From a virus: a stretch of 64,000 bases of DNA. The translations under genes were made by a program, and so were the position numbers. The first letter of the stretch is position 1, and the number at the start of each line of letters is the position of its first letter. The notes beneath the pieces are model-generated. The model was not told the DNA's origin. It did no database searches and saw only the letters and a program-made list of their open reading frames with translations. The stretch is from positions 1 to 64,000 of the IMG/VR virus record IMGVR_UViG_3300028581_000024; one strand, written 5' to 3'. Positions 27,598 through 36,203 of this stretch are shown here, one piece after another.

Positions 27598-28064
27598 TAA
27601 TTAAAATAATATCCGGAATCACTTAAAACCCCTTTTAAACTGACTCCTGTAATATTTAACTTCGGAACATCAATTAGCATAAAGATGTTGTATTGATTAT
27701 TATCTTCATCAACTTCAACGTTAAGCTTTCTCATTGTTATACGAGGTTCATACTTACTTACACCTTTTAGGATAGTTTCTCCTATAATTCTGCCTTGTTG
27801 TCGAGTAGCTTGGACGAATAGATACTGTGTTAAGTTTAACCCATAAACGGGGTTAAGAATTTTTTGACCAGGCATAGTAGTGAAGAGATTAAATAGACTA
27901 TTTTTTATTGCACCAATATCTTCCGAAATTTGAATATCTTTTACTTCCCTTCGCTTGAGAAGCTGAGTATTTCGTGTATAGTCTATTTTCACGTCCAGTA
28001 ACAAGTCTTTATAGAGAGAGCCAGAGACAGATGAGGTTACGGAATTGACTACTATTGCTGCCAT
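27597..28064 (-). CDS. 25: Baseplate wedge protein gp25
   Basis: 155 residues (T4 gp25 is 132). gp25 starts sheath assembly on the baseplate and has a lysozyme-inhibitor-like family fold (GPW/gp25). The family core is seen as D-I-G-A-I-K-N-S-L-F-N-L-F-T-T (about 50-64), then PGQKILNPVYGLNL, and a C-terminal region with V-E-V-D-E-D. It is the first gene of a long minus-strand run into the adhesin block. TATAAATA at 28070-28077 ends 5 bases before the ATG and no Shine-Dalgarno is present, a predicted leaderless start. A divergent late promoter serves the gene on the other side. Confidence 0.9.
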   Translation of the reverse strand: MAAIVVNSVTSSVSGSLYKDLLLDVKIDYTRNTQLLKRREVKDIQISEDIGAIKNSLFNLFTTMPGQKILNPVYGLNLTQYLFVQATRQQGRIIGETILKGVSKYEPRITMRKLNVEVDEDNNQYNIFMLIDVPKLNITGVSLKGVLSDSGYYFN

Positions 28065-28069
28065 AGTAT

Positions 28070-28077
28070 TATTTATA
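28070..28077 (-). promoter_or_regulatory. Late promoter box of gp25
   Basis: A perfect TATAAATA on the minus strand, 5 bases before the gp25 ATG. It is divergent from the plus-strand box at 28101. Confidence 0.8.
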
Positions 28078-28100
28078 TAAGGATAATTGTTCTATAAGAA

Positions 28101-28108
28101 CATAAATA
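28101..28108 (+). promoter_or_regulatory. Late promoter box
   Basis: CATAAATA, one base from consensus, ends 6 bases before the ATG at 28115. The region 28065-28114 holds both divergent promoters. Confidence 0.65.
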
Positions 28109-28114
28109 CTATAT

Positions 28115-28720
28115 ATGAATAAGTTTGTTAAGCTGTATGAGTCAGCAATCCAGAGGTATACACGTGGTGGGTTTCTAACGGGAGATTTGGTAAAATTCAT
28201 AGATTATGCATTTAAAGATGATTTCTTCAAAAAACAATCACCAAACTATGTTCAAAAGGCTAAAGCTTTTAGCGAAGGCGGTTTAAACATAAGAGTTAGT
28301 GCTGTGAAAGCTGTAAGACCTACGATCCATTCTGGTGACGTACAGAACGAAGCAGATGAGTTTCTAATTGATATTGTGCAAGAGTTAGCACCCGGGTGCT
28401 ATAAAGAATTTATAACAATACCAGCTCATTTACTTTCGCCTATTGATGTTTATCCGAATCTATTACCAGTACCAGATAGCTTAAAAAGACACAATCACAC
28501 CATAGTTAAGCCTCAAGAGGTTGATATTAAGGACGAAGAAGAATTATGCCTATCCCCACACCGTCAAACTCTTACTAGCGATGTTGGTGACAAGAAAGAT
28601 TCTGAAGGCGATAGAAAGCTCAATAACTTCAATACAAAAATTCCTAGCTTACCAGCAAAAGATGAATCTAATCCAAGCGTTGATTCAGGTACTCACAGAT
28701 ATCTACCTAAGAAGCGCTAA
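28115..28720 (+). CDS. Plus-strand late protein with CTS-like N-terminus
   Basis: 201 residues, unrecognised family. The first residues (MNKFVKLYESAIQRY) form an amphipathic helix like those of capsid-targeted internal proteins. It continues with R-G-G-F-L-T-G-D-L-V-K-F, a motif I believe recurs in marine T4-like virion proteins. Residues 30-125 look like a small folded domain; the last 75 are charged and probably disordered. The gene stands alone on the plus strand with its own late box and no Shine-Dalgarno. Its last 14 bases overlap the tail of gp44 on the other strand. A virion or internal head protein is the likeliest role, by inference. Confidence 0.75.
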   Translation: MNKFVKLYESAIQRYTRGGFLTGDLVKFIDYAFKDDFFKKQSPNYVQKAKAFSEGGLNIRVSAVKAVRPTIHSGDVQNEADEFLIDIVQELAPGCYKEFITIPAHLLSPIDVYPNLLPVPDSLKRHNHTIVKPQEVDIKDEEELCLSPHRQTLTSDVGDKKDSEGDRKLNNFNTKIPSLPAKDESNPSVDSGTHRYLPKKR

Positions 28721-29642
28721 TATCAGATAAAGCCAGCACTAAGCAATAAAAATTAATTTCTTGATCAACTACAAACGCTGATCTATACATATACTCACCA
28801 ATAGTAATCAGCCATAGCTTTTTTTGATGCTCCCCTAAAGAGTAGTTGCCATTGCAAGTAGAATCAAACAGTGATTTCATTAATAAAGAATAATCGCCTT
28901 GAAATGCTGCCTCATTTTCAATAATTAACTTTCGAACAGCCTGAGCTTTCTTGCTAGTAATTAAAGTGATTATCTTATCGGTAAATTCATCTTGAATATT
29001 TAAATCGGGTATTGATAAAGTACCAGTAATACTATATTTTTGCATTTCATTAATGCACTTACGTATATCAGGAAAATATTTTCGAACTAACCCTACTAAC
29101 TTCTTCTTATTACCCTCATCAACAACAATATTTTCCATCTTAAGAATAGTATAGCATCTCTTAAGAACATCTGGTAAGCTTGGTTCTAAATCTATAAACT
29201 GACACCGGCTTTGCAGAGGTCCAATGACTCTATGCTTATAATTACAGGTTAAAATAAACCTACAATGTGCGGCGTACTCTTCCAAAACATTGCGTAACGA
29301 TCTTTGAGCCTCCATGGAAGCCATACCATCTACTTCATCAAGCAAAACAATTTTCTTTTTTCCATTAAAACTCTTTGTTCTACTAAACCCGGTTATATCA
29401 TTTCTTACTGCGTCAATTCCAACTTCAGAACAATTCTGATAGATATGCTCTGCATCTAGAGCCGCAATTAAAACCTTTGATGTAGTTGTCTTGCCTATGC
29501 CTTGATGGCCACAAAACATTAAATTAGGAATTTCCTCGTTCTTTACAAACGAATTAATTATTTTTCTTGTATTGTCGGATAAAACGATATCACTAACGTT
29601 TTTAGGGCGATATTTTTCTACCCAAAGCTTATCTACATCCAT
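28707..29642 (-). CDS. 44: Sliding clamp loader large subunit gp44
   Basis: 311 residues (T4 gp44 is 319). This AAA+ ATPase opens and loads the gp45 clamp. Walker A is GHQGIGKT (45-52), Walker B LLDEVD (100-105) and the sensor SRC motif 145-147 (LQSRC). The N-terminal WVEKYRP is the classical loader opening. The start is placed at the ATG at 29642 because longer in-frame extensions run through the dUTPase gene and lack homology. It lies 2 bases after the dUTPase stop. The small loader subunit gp62 was not recognised anywhere in the window, and the clamp gene lies 21 kb away. Confidence 0.93.
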   Translation of the reverse strand: MDVDKLWVEKYRPKNVSDIVLSDNTRKIINSFVKNEEIPNLMFCGHQGIGKTTTSKVLIAALDAEHIYQNCSEVGIDAVRNDITGFSRTKSFNGKKKIVLLDEVDGMASMEAQRSLRNVLEEYAAHCRFILTCNYKHRVIGPLQSRCQFIDLEPSLPDVLKRCYTILKMENIVVDEGNKKKLVGLVRKYFPDIRKCINEMQKYSITGTLSIPDLNIQDEFTDKIITLITSKKAQAVRKLIIENEAAFQGDYSLLMKSLFDSTCNGNYSLGEHQKKLWLITIGEYMYRSAFVVDQEINFYCLVLALSDISAS

Positions 29643-29643
29643 A

Positions 29644-30087
29644 TTATTTACCGCTGCTACCAAATCCCTTTTCACCACGATCAGCCGCCTGAACTGCACC
29701 CCAATCAACCGACATTTGAATATTAAAATGCACAACTAGCTGTGCAATCCTATCACCTTTATTAACCTGGTATGGTTGATCATTATGATTGTACAGTAGT
29801 ACTCCTAAATCTCCCCTATAGTTCTGATCGATAACACCGGGATGTGCTAAGACACCGCTCTTAAAGCTTAGCCCCGATCTCGACTCCACACTTATCCAGT
29901 ATCCCGGTTCAATATAAGCTAATTTTAAGCCTACCGGCACCACAACACGGTCATTCGCTGGAATTACTGTACTTTCTACAGCTGAAAGATCCCACCCTGA
30001 ATCGGACGGGTAATTCTTCTGCGGTAAAACAGCATCCTGGTGTGTTTTCTCAAATTTCATAAAAGGATTATAGGTGGGTAGTTCCAT
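29644..30087 (-). CDS. dut: dUTPase (trimeric dUTP pyrophosphatase)
   Basis: 147 residues. It hydrolyses dUTP to dUMP and pyrophosphate, keeping uracil out of phage DNA. All five family motifs are present: SDSGWDL, ESRSGLSFKSG, GVIDQNYRGDLG, GDRIAQL and RGEKGFGSSG. The ORF offers ATGs at 30093 and 30087. The second is preferred because a -35/-10 pair (TTGAAT, 16 bases, TATATT) ends exactly 6 bases before it, the geometry seen at other early genes here. It is transcribed together with gp44. Confidence 0.95.
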   Translation of the reverse strand: MELPTYNPFMKFEKTHQDAVLPQKNYPSDSGWDLSAVESTVIPANDRVVVPVGLKLAYIEPGYWISVESRSGLSFKSGVLAHPGVIDQNYRGDLGVLLYNHNDQPYQVNKGDRIAQLVVHFNIQMSVDWGAVQAADRGEKGFGSSGK

Positions 30088-30121
30088 AAACATAATATAA
30101 CGTATGGTATATCGAATTCAA
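30088..30121 (-). promoter_or_regulatory. Sigma70-like promoter of dUTPase-gp44
   Basis: TTGAAT (30121-30116), 16-base spacer, TATATT (30099-30094), then 6 bases to the ATG at 30087. Transcription would start at the start codon. It is adjacent to a late box on the other strand. Confidence 0.6.
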
Positions 30122-30123
30122 TA

Positions 30124-30131
30124 GATAAATA
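30124..30131 (+). promoter_or_regulatory. Late promoter box of the small terminase gene
   Basis: GATAAATA ends 4 bases before the GTG start at 30136. Confidence 0.65.
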
Positions 30132-30135
30132 TAAT

Positions 30136-30630
30136 GTGGACGAAAAAGAATTTAGTGTCAATGATCTTATTAATGAACTGAACATTAATACCAAGGAAAA
30201 CAAAGCTCTTCTAAAGAACGAAGAGTTCAATCTACCTAAAGATAAGTTGGAAGAATTTGTATTGAATAGTACAGGTAGATTGGTAACACAAGGGCTCGAG
30301 ATTGTTGAAGGGGTTAAGGAATATGTTATGAATAATCCAGAGAGCAGAGAAGTACTAGCTCTATCAGATGCGTTAAAAGCGGTAGCAAGCGCACTTTCAG
30401 TAGTTAAGGATATACATGTATCTCAAATAAAGCGAGATAGTGCTAAAGATCTCAAGACTATGGAAATCGAGGCAAAGAAAAATATTAAGGAAGAAGAAGC
30501 TAGAGTTGGTCTGTTTATTACCCGGGATGAGCTTTTTAGGAAAATAATGGAAGATGCTAAAGTGATAGAAACAGAGGCTTCTGTAATTACGAAACCCCAA
30601 GCACTTTCCGAGTCGTCACCGAACTCGTAA
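30136..30630 (+). CDS. 16: Terminase small subunit, gp16-like
   Basis: 164 residues, exactly the length of T4 gp16. The central helical hairpin (EFVLNSTGRLVTQGLEIV, then NNPESREVLALSDALKAVAS and VVKDIHVSQIKR) matches the spacing of the T4 core (N-terminal arm, A-D-S-P-R-H-M-E-V-F-A-T-L-M region, then L-H-K-D-M). The end is acidic and disordered as in T4. It would form the ring that regulates packaging by gp17. The start is a GTG; an overlapping ATG two bases upstream is out of frame. It lies 11 kb from gp17 and on the other strand, unlike T4. The last 44 bases overlap the minus-strand neighbour. Confidence 0.65.
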   Translation: MDEKEFSVNDLINELNINTKENKALLKNEEFNLPKDKLEEFVLNSTGRLVTQGLEIVEGVKEYVMNNPESREVLALSDALKAVASALSVVKDIHVSQIKRDSAKDLKTMEIEAKKNIKEEEARVGLFITRDELFRKIMEDAKVIETEASVITKPQALSESSPNS

Positions 30631-31432
30631 CCTCTTTTAGCTGGTTGAATAGCAGATCTTGATTCAAAGTATTACCCTCAACATTAACAGAAATATTAGT
30701 TTTAGGTACAAATTGTATGTTATTAGTAGCAGACCGTGGATTATAATTACAGTATAACTGTATAACGTTGTATAACTCTTTGAATTCTGATTGTATTTTT
30801 TCATTTAAACTAGGAATAGCATTTTTCATACGAACAAAATGTTGGGTATCAGGTGTTAGATTGCTTCCCTGGGAAACGTTTCCGCTCTGTACTGTACTCT
30901 GTATGTTTTGAATATTCTTACGAAATACCATATTTGTTTTTTTACTAAGTTCAGCGTGTAGCAATTGTGTCGAAGGACTCATTTTATTTGTTAAACTTGC
31001 ACCATAGCGTAATGGTGTCATCATCTTACTACCAGTAACATCACTTACAAGCTGTAGGGAGTCATCTAGATAGTTTTCTAGCCGCGCCAAACTACCTATG
31101 CTATCACTGAATTGTTTATAAAAAGTACCTTCATTAATCTCTACTCTTACTTGATTCTTTACCTCATTAAGAGCAGTATTAAATTTAGAAATCCAATCTG
31201 CAGCAAATTGAGGTTGCATGGATTTCATTTGATTGTCTAACTTAATAAAGAAATCTTTTTGTGATGTAATAACATCGTTCTGTACCTTTGTTAGATTGTA
31301 ATCAATAGAGGTTTGTAATTCGGTAGAATAATTATTAATAGTAGATAAGAAGTTTGAAGCTTTATCGTAAAAATCTTTTTTATAAAAAAGATTAATTTGT
31401 GTTAGTTGAGGGTCTATTGTTTTAGAGTTCAT
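30587..31432 (-). CDS. Helical structural protein downstream of the hub gene
   Basis: 281 residues with no recognised family. The first 120 residues are amphipathic helix with many Q, N and K, likely coiled coil (NNYSTELQTSIDYNLTKVQ, SQKDFFIKLDNQMKSMQ). The rest is mixed. It ends a run of baseplate and hub genes and its start overlaps the hub gene stop by 4 bases, so a baseplate or tail function is likely. Its 3' end overlaps the plus-strand small terminase gene by 44 bases. Confidence 0.65.
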   Translation of the reverse strand: MNSKTIDPQLTQINLFYKKDFYDKASNFLSTINNYSTELQTSIDYNLTKVQNDVITSQKDFFIKLDNQMKSMQPQFAADWISKFNTALNEVKNQVRVEINEGTFYKQFSDSIGSLARLENYLDDSLQLVSDVTGSKMMTPLRYGASLTNKMSPSTQLLHAELSKKTNMVFRKNIQNIQSTVQSGNVSQGSNLTPDTQHFVRMKNAIPSLNEKIQSEFKELYNVIQLYCNYNPRSATNNIQFVPKTNISVNVEGNTLNQDLLFNQLKEVTSSVTTRKVLGVS

Positions 31433-32973
31433 ATGGATGTGTCGTTATTATTACTTTTATTAAAATTATAAGTTTTAACAGCAACTATATTGTTAAAATA
31501 TGTACCAGCTCCAAATACATGTTCAACTGTAGTTATCATATACATACCTAAGGATTTATTATCAAACTCACTATTGGTTTGACTATCAGACCGTGAGATA
31601 GTAATAAATTTGCCTGGGTTTCTCACAACATTGCCGCGACACCTAAAAGATATAGTAGTATTAAGAAAGATACTCGAGAGCAAGAATCTGTTTCGTCCTG
31701 AGTTTAGTCGCGATATCGGATCTGTATTAGGATTGTATTTGTTAATAATATTTTTTTGCTGGAGTCTTGTTTGATTTAGAGGAAGGTTAGATGTAGGGTT
31801 AAGACCTATGCTACCTTTTAAGGTATTCACAAAGTTTTTCTTATACGTTTCTATATTTTTATTAATATTATTCTCTGTTATATCAATACTAAAAACTTTC
31901 TTATTTGCGTCATAGTTATGTACCATATGAGATACAAGATTATTAGTTACATCAACTGAAGCGGGGTTTGATATTTGAAAATTATCAACTAAACAATAAT
32001 CGGTCAAATCATATGAAAAGATTGATGAAGGGGTTCGCTTAGGTTGATCGCTTGCTGCACCACTATCAGTTTGCTGTTTTCCAAGAATAAAGTTTTCTAT
32101 TAGTCCTGGTCCCCCTAAATCACCAAAAGAGTTATTCCCGCGATAATACGCACTTTTAAATAATTGTGCGATTGGTATTAACGACCACACCTCATTATGC
32201 TTCATTAATATAGCAGGAGAATTTTGATTAGCTGAATCACTTACATGGTTATCAAGTAAATACTGTAGATCATCAATAGCTTTATAGTGAGATGGGCTAC
32301 TATAAAAAATTTTTGTACCGCCTTGGTCCCAGTCTCCCGTTTGCAATGTTAGGTTGTATTCCTTGTAGATTTCCTCTAGAAGTTTTTTTATTGCATCACC
32401 TGTATACATACTACGCTCGCCATCTCCAATGCCTTTGCTATATCTTCCTGTACTAAAGTAAGAATTTTTTTCTTTTAAAAGTTGATAAGTATAATCATAT
32501 AGAAAAAGCTTTTTTTGCTTAATAGTTTTATCTTCATAGATAAGATCTTCTGAATCGTATACTGAAAAAAGATAATTTATGGATAAATCAGGATTTTTAG
32601 TTTTGTAATTATTGAGAGTACCAGTATCATCACGATCGATAAACGGTTCAATTTGAACTAACAATAAATCTCTACCATCGCCACGAAAAGTGTATGGTTT
32701 AAACGATTTGTTTATCTCCCCGTCTGTATTACTTCCAATACTATCAAAGCTTTCTAAAGCATCCAACTGATTATTAAAAATAATATAGCCATCAGTATAA
32801 AAGGAAGTAATTCTATCTGTCATTTTAAAATCGACAATAGCGGAATAATTTATTTTAGCAAAATTTCCATTTGTATTTAATAATATTACATTAAAGCGGT
32901 ACTTATTATCTGATATCGTTACAATATCATCATCAAAAGAATTAAATCCAAGATTTTGTAGTACAGGGTGCAT
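31429..32973 (-). CDS. 27: Baseplate hub protein, gp27-like
   Basis: 514 residues (T4 gp27 is 391). The N-terminus alternates short beta strands typical of a hub ring (YRFNVILLNTNGNFAKINYS). The C-terminal barrel carries S-F-R-C-R-G-N-V-V-R-N-P-G-K-F-I-T-I and GMYMITTVEHVF, then VAVKTYNF, a pattern seen in the gp27-type hub domain of contractile tails. It sits between gp53-like and the next structural gene, in a gp48-gp53-hub order. The start overlaps the gp53 stop by one base. The family call is from pattern and position. Confidence 0.6.
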   Translation of the reverse strand: MHPVLQNLGFNSFDDDIVTISDNKYRFNVILLNTNGNFAKINYSAIVDFKMTDRITSFYTDGYIIFNNQLDALESFDSIGSNTDGEINKSFKPYTFRGDGRDLLLVQIEPFIDRDDTGTLNNYKTKNPDLSINYLFSVYDSEDLIYEDKTIKQKKLFLYDYTYQLLKEKNSYFSTGRYSKGIGDGERSMYTGDAIKKLLEEIYKEYNLTLQTGDWDQGGTKIFYSSPSHYKAIDDLQYLLDNHVSDSANQNSPAILMKHNEVWSLIPIAQLFKSAYYRGNNSFGDLGGPGLIENFILGKQQTDSGAASDQPKRTPSSIFSYDLTDYCLVDNFQISNPASVDVTNNLVSHMVHNYDANKKVFSIDITENNINKNIETYKKNFVNTLKGSIGLNPTSNLPLNQTRLQQKNIINKYNPNTDPISRLNSGRNRFLLSSIFLNTTISFRCRGNVVRNPGKFITISRSDSQTNSEFDNKSLGMYMITTVEHVFGAGTYFNNIVAVKTYNFNKSNNNDTSI

Positions 32974-33365
32974 TATTGTTTTAACTGAACGTTAATATTG
33001 TTAATAATTGACGGGACAAAGCTAGGCTTTATAATATTGAGACGAGTACCTGCAGGTGGGTATAATATAGGATTGTAGATGTTATTTGCCAATACAATCA
33101 ACCACCACAGATTCATTGTCTTGTATTCATCGTAACTAATAACAGTCCATGGCATAATCCTATTTAAAGTAATGGTATAATAGGTTTCCGGTTGCAGCGG
33201 CGTGGGTATGTATATGCTATTAATAAGATTATAGTAGAGAAACGGTTTTGTGTTCGCATCTTCTACAGGATACATTCTAAAGATATTTTCATAGCTATTC
33301 TGTGGCAGTTGCGCTAAAGCCGCTATGTCTTGTCTAAAAACGCCTAATGCTGATAATCCAATCAT
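32973..33365 (-). CDS. 53: Baseplate wedge protein gp53
   Basis: 130 residues (T4 gp53 is 196). gp53 binds the wedge assembly so it can join the hub. A LysM-like ending is clear: W-T-V-I-S-Y-D-E-Y followed by NLWWLIVLANNIYNPILYPP and G-T-R-L-N-I-I-K-P. The short N-terminus contains FLYYNLINSIYIP. It is shorter than the T4 protein but matches many other phage gp53 proteins. It overlaps both neighbours by 1-4 bases in a baseplate operon. Confidence 0.8.
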   Translation of the reverse strand: MIGLSALGVFRQDIAALAQLPQNSYENIFRMYPVEDANTKPFLYYNLINSIYIPTPLQPETYYTITLNRIMPWTVISYDEYKTMNLWWLIVLANNIYNPILYPPAGTRLNIIKPSFVPSIINNINVQLKQ

Positions 33366-34750
33366 TGTGTTGCTACCTCTGTTGCTTGGCTGAACAACCT
33401 ACGGCGGTTTCCACTAAACTGGGTAGGTACCCCAATTATGCCTTGTGTCTCTTGTAGAGTTCTAGTCGAGGAAGTAGATATAATATTGTACTTATCGTAT
33501 AACATAGAATAGAGGAAATTCTGGGATTCCCTTACTAAAGCTCTAAGAGTTATTGTAACGTCATAAGCATCAGGGATAATAGATTCAATCTTTATTGTCC
33601 CAGTACCATATGGAACATCAATTAACATTTTTCTTACAGAGCCAACAAAGGCAACCTTCATAGTCTCAATGTAAGCGTAGGGATAATAACGAGACCCCGG
33701 TATGCTAACCTCGTAAATTACAGGTGGATCAATTAAATCTCTACTACGTCGATTGGGTCGATTTTGATAAGCTAGTAAGTACAGTAATTGCCAATTACGT
33801 AATACGTCAGTGTACGTTGCCCACCCGGTGTTAACAAGAGGAAATTTAAATATTAAAGCTTCACCATCTTCACTAAAATTATAAAATTTTGGTTTTTCTA
33901 TATATATTCCCGGTGCATTCATGTTTGCATTAGCAGCTACAGTCAGTGCAGCGGATCCTAAGTTTTCTGATAAGCCGTAAAATGCTCCACCTGGGCCTCC
34001 TATTTCTGCAGGATTAAGATTTGGTGTACTACTGAATTTGTTGCTAATATCATTCAAAGTATTAACAAAGTATGGAAATCTATAATAAAATTCTGTATCT
34101 TCAGTCAAATAAAGACCCTCATAGGGTAATAAGTATTTGCTATTTAAACTTTCAACATTTAAGTTTGCGCCAGCGGTTTGTGCTACATCTAGTCCAAAAC
34201 CTGCAAGTCGGCTTAAATTATTGAGAGCCCCTGCCCCACCCACAGCGGCACCGACTGCCGCACCTCCCAATTGTGTAGCGCCTGCGATAAAATCAGCAAA
34301 TGGGGCTGTTGTTGGAAACACCTCTGAGGTTGCTCCTGCTGCTCGTCCTAATTGTCTACCTCCAAATTGATTTACGAGAGTAGCACCAAGAGCCGCGTCA
34401 ACTAACCCACCAGCAAGAGGAAATTTTGCTTTAAAGTTATTAATAAAATTAGTTGCATCAGTAACCGATTCCTGAATTGCATATGTGTAGTATGCAGCTT
34501 GTGCAACAAAAGAGTTAGTTATTAATCTCTTTTCTTTTAAATATATCTCTGGTACTCCGACTTTACTTTCAGCAGGAGAAGTTGTCCAGTGAAAATCATT
34601 AATAATATCGTATAGAGAAAATCCTGTTGCGGCATCACTTATACAGTTTGCGCCACCTGTAGACGACCCCCTTCGTACAGGTACGGCTTTTGGTGCACCA
34701 AATCGTTTTTCTTGCTCTTTAAAAGAGTATAGTTTATTAGATAAGTTCAT
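33362..34750 (-). CDS. 48: Tail tube cap / baseplate protein, gp48-like
   Basis: 462 residues (T4 gp48 is 364). The C-terminal half has features of the tube-cap proteins that link baseplate and tail tube: VEALIFKFPLVNTG-like strands, RNWQLLYLLAYQNRPNRRS, and a final I-P-D-A-Y-D-V-T-I-T-L-R-A-L-V-R-E-S-Q-N-F, which resembles the ends of gp48 and gp54. An alanine and glycine-rich segment (about 105-190) is an insert of low complexity. It lies directly upstream of gp53. gp54 is an alternative label. Confidence 0.55.
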   Translation of the reverse strand: MNLSNKLYSFKEQEKRFGAPKAVPVRRGSSTGGANCISDAATGFSLYDIINDFHWTTSPAESKVGVPEIYLKEKRLITNSFVAQAAYYTYAIQESVTDATNFINNFKAKFPLAGGLVDAALGATLVNQFGGRQLGRAAGATSEVFPTTAPFADFIAGATQLGGAAVGAAVGGAGALNNLSRLAGFGLDVAQTAGANLNVESLNSKYLLPYEGLYLTEDTEFYYRFPYFVNTLNDISNKFSSTPNLNPAEIGGPGGAFYGLSENLGSAALTVAANANMNAPGIYIEKPKFYNFSEDGEALIFKFPLVNTGWATYTDVLRNWQLLYLLAYQNRPNRRSRDLIDPPVIYEVSIPGSRYYPYAYIETMKVAFVGSVRKMLIDVPYGTGTIKIESIIPDAYDVTITLRALVRESQNFLYSMLYDKYNIISTSSTRTLQETQGIIGVPTQFSGNRRRLFSQATEVATQ

Positions 34751-36180
34751 TAGATTGTAAATCCTGGCATTGAAGTGCGGCTATTATTAATATCTATAAT
34801 ACCTCTGCTAGCCTGCTTTCTGTAATCATCTCTAAAGCTTTCAATTAAACCTGTATTGATTGGTTGGGACTTTTGTTGTTCTCTATTTTGTGAAACTGTA
34901 AGACTATTTGACGGCTGTATACTGGGTAGATAGGCTAAAATCTGCCCAGCAATGGACTTTAGTTCATCTATTGATCCTTTTAATTCCTTAGAAGATGTTG
35001 CCGTTGCTTTTGCCATATTTGTTAGATTTTCATTCATTGATTTTAATGCATTTTCTGAAAGACTGGTCGCTGGTGATACTGGCTCCTGTACTGGGGCATT
35101 CTGCTGAGGATACTGCTTGGCTATATTAGCAATTATTTCATTTATATTCTCCTCTGCAGCCGGGTACTTTTCTGCTTCATTAATAGGCGACATCGGTTCT
35201 TCAGTAGGTTTAGCAATTGGTGTGGGCGGCGTATTATTAACCGGTGATGGGTTTACAGTTTCAGGCATAGTTTGTAAGGGTTCTATATTCTTGTTCTGCA
35301 AAACTGGAGCTTCAACAGGTGTGATAGGCTCAGGCAGCGCAACATTTAAGGTAGCTTGTTGTGCCTTCTTTTCATCTACCTGTGTTACCAGATTTCTTTT
35401 AAGTGTTTGCAGGGTGTTTGCTTCTTCTACATTTTCTGGCAACTTATCAAAGTCAAAAAATGGATATTCCTCACGTAGCTGACGTTCTTGTTCTACAGTA
35501 ATAGGTGCATTTTGTTTATCTTCGCGCAAAACATCATTTAAATCTGCAGGGGGTTTCATATTATTGGATGTAGCTGGCTCGTTGCTTGGAGCAATTACAG
35601 GTATGTTTTTAGAGGTATTATTCTGCCTACTATTCAACTGCGATAATAAATCTTTCTTAAACGTTTCAAATCGTTTTGCTTGCTCTTCGCTTTCTGGAAG
35701 CTTATCAAAGTCGAAAAAAGGATATTCTTTACGTAACTGACGCTCTTGCTCTGTAGTAATGTTTTGTTCTATGAGAGGCTTAATCTCTTTAGAATTATCA
35801 GAAGTAGTAGATAATATTTGTGTGGGTGGAAGTGTATCAGTATTCAGAGGTGTTTGGGGTTGAATCTCCTGTTTTTCTAATGGAGTAGTAACAGGTGAAG
35901 GCTCTTCAGTTTTTATACTAACTGGTAGCTCTACTTCTTCTACCTTAGGCAGAGTTACATCTTTTGATGTTGTAGTAACAGGTTTAGGACGATTTACAGG
36001 TTTAATATCTGCAAAAGTAACTTTGCGAGTACGCTCGGTGAGCGTTTTTTCTAGAGCGTCCAAGTCTTCTTGACTCATATTATTAAGCTGCTCTCTTGGC
36101 ACACTATATGTTTTTGCATACAGATCTTTATAAGAGCTTTGTGCTTTATCTAGAGCATCACTATTAACATCATAGTCCAT
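34750..36180 (-). CDS. Disordered proline/threonine-rich protein with internal duplication
   Basis: 476 residues, unrecognised. Residues 1-400 are low complexity, rich in P, T, E and Q, and probably unstructured. Two 42-residue copies of a block containing EYPFFDFDKLPE lie at 141-182 and 227-268 (Q-E-R-Q-L-R before, and K-R or K-K plus L after). The last 100 residues include a possible coiled coil (SKELKGSIDELKSIAGQIL) and end PGFTI. It sits between a hub-assembly-like gene and gp48-like. TATAAATA at 36185-36192 is 4 bases from the ATG, so it starts a leaderless late unit. A flexible tail-assembly or scaffold role is speculation. Confidence 0.75.
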   Translation of the reverse strand: MDYDVNSDALDKAQSSYKDLYAKTYSVPREQLNNMSQEDLDALEKTLTERTRKVTFADIKPVNRPKPVTTTSKDVTLPKVEEVELPVSIKTEEPSPVTTPLEKQEIQPQTPLNTDTLPPTQILSTTSDNSKEIKPLIEQNITTEQERQLRKEYPFFDFDKLPESEEQAKRFETFKKDLLSQLNSRQNNTSKNIPVIAPSNEPATSNNMKPPADLNDVLREDKQNAPITVEQERQLREEYPFFDFDKLPENVEEANTLQTLKRNLVTQVDEKKAQQATLNVALPEPITPVEAPVLQNKNIEPLQTMPETVNPSPVNNTPPTPIAKPTEEPMSPINEAEKYPAAEENINEIIANIAKQYPQQNAPVQEPVSPATSLSENALKSMNENLTNMAKATATSSKELKGSIDELKSIAGQILAYLPSIQPSNSLTVSQNREQQKSQPINTGLIESFRDDYRKQASRGIIDINNSRTSMPGFTI

Positions 36181-36184
36181 AATA

Positions 36185-36192
36185 TATTTATA
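36185..36192 (-). promoter_or_regulatory. Late promoter box
   Basis: Perfect TATAAATA on the minus strand, 4 bases before the ATG at 36180. Confidence 0.8.
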
Positions 36193-36203
36193 ACAAAATT
36201 ATC

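Noticed and set aside
29643-29735. Longer N-terminus for gp44
   Set aside because: Reads out of frame through the end of dUTPase; the standard loader opening WVEKYRP begins right after the ATG at 29642.
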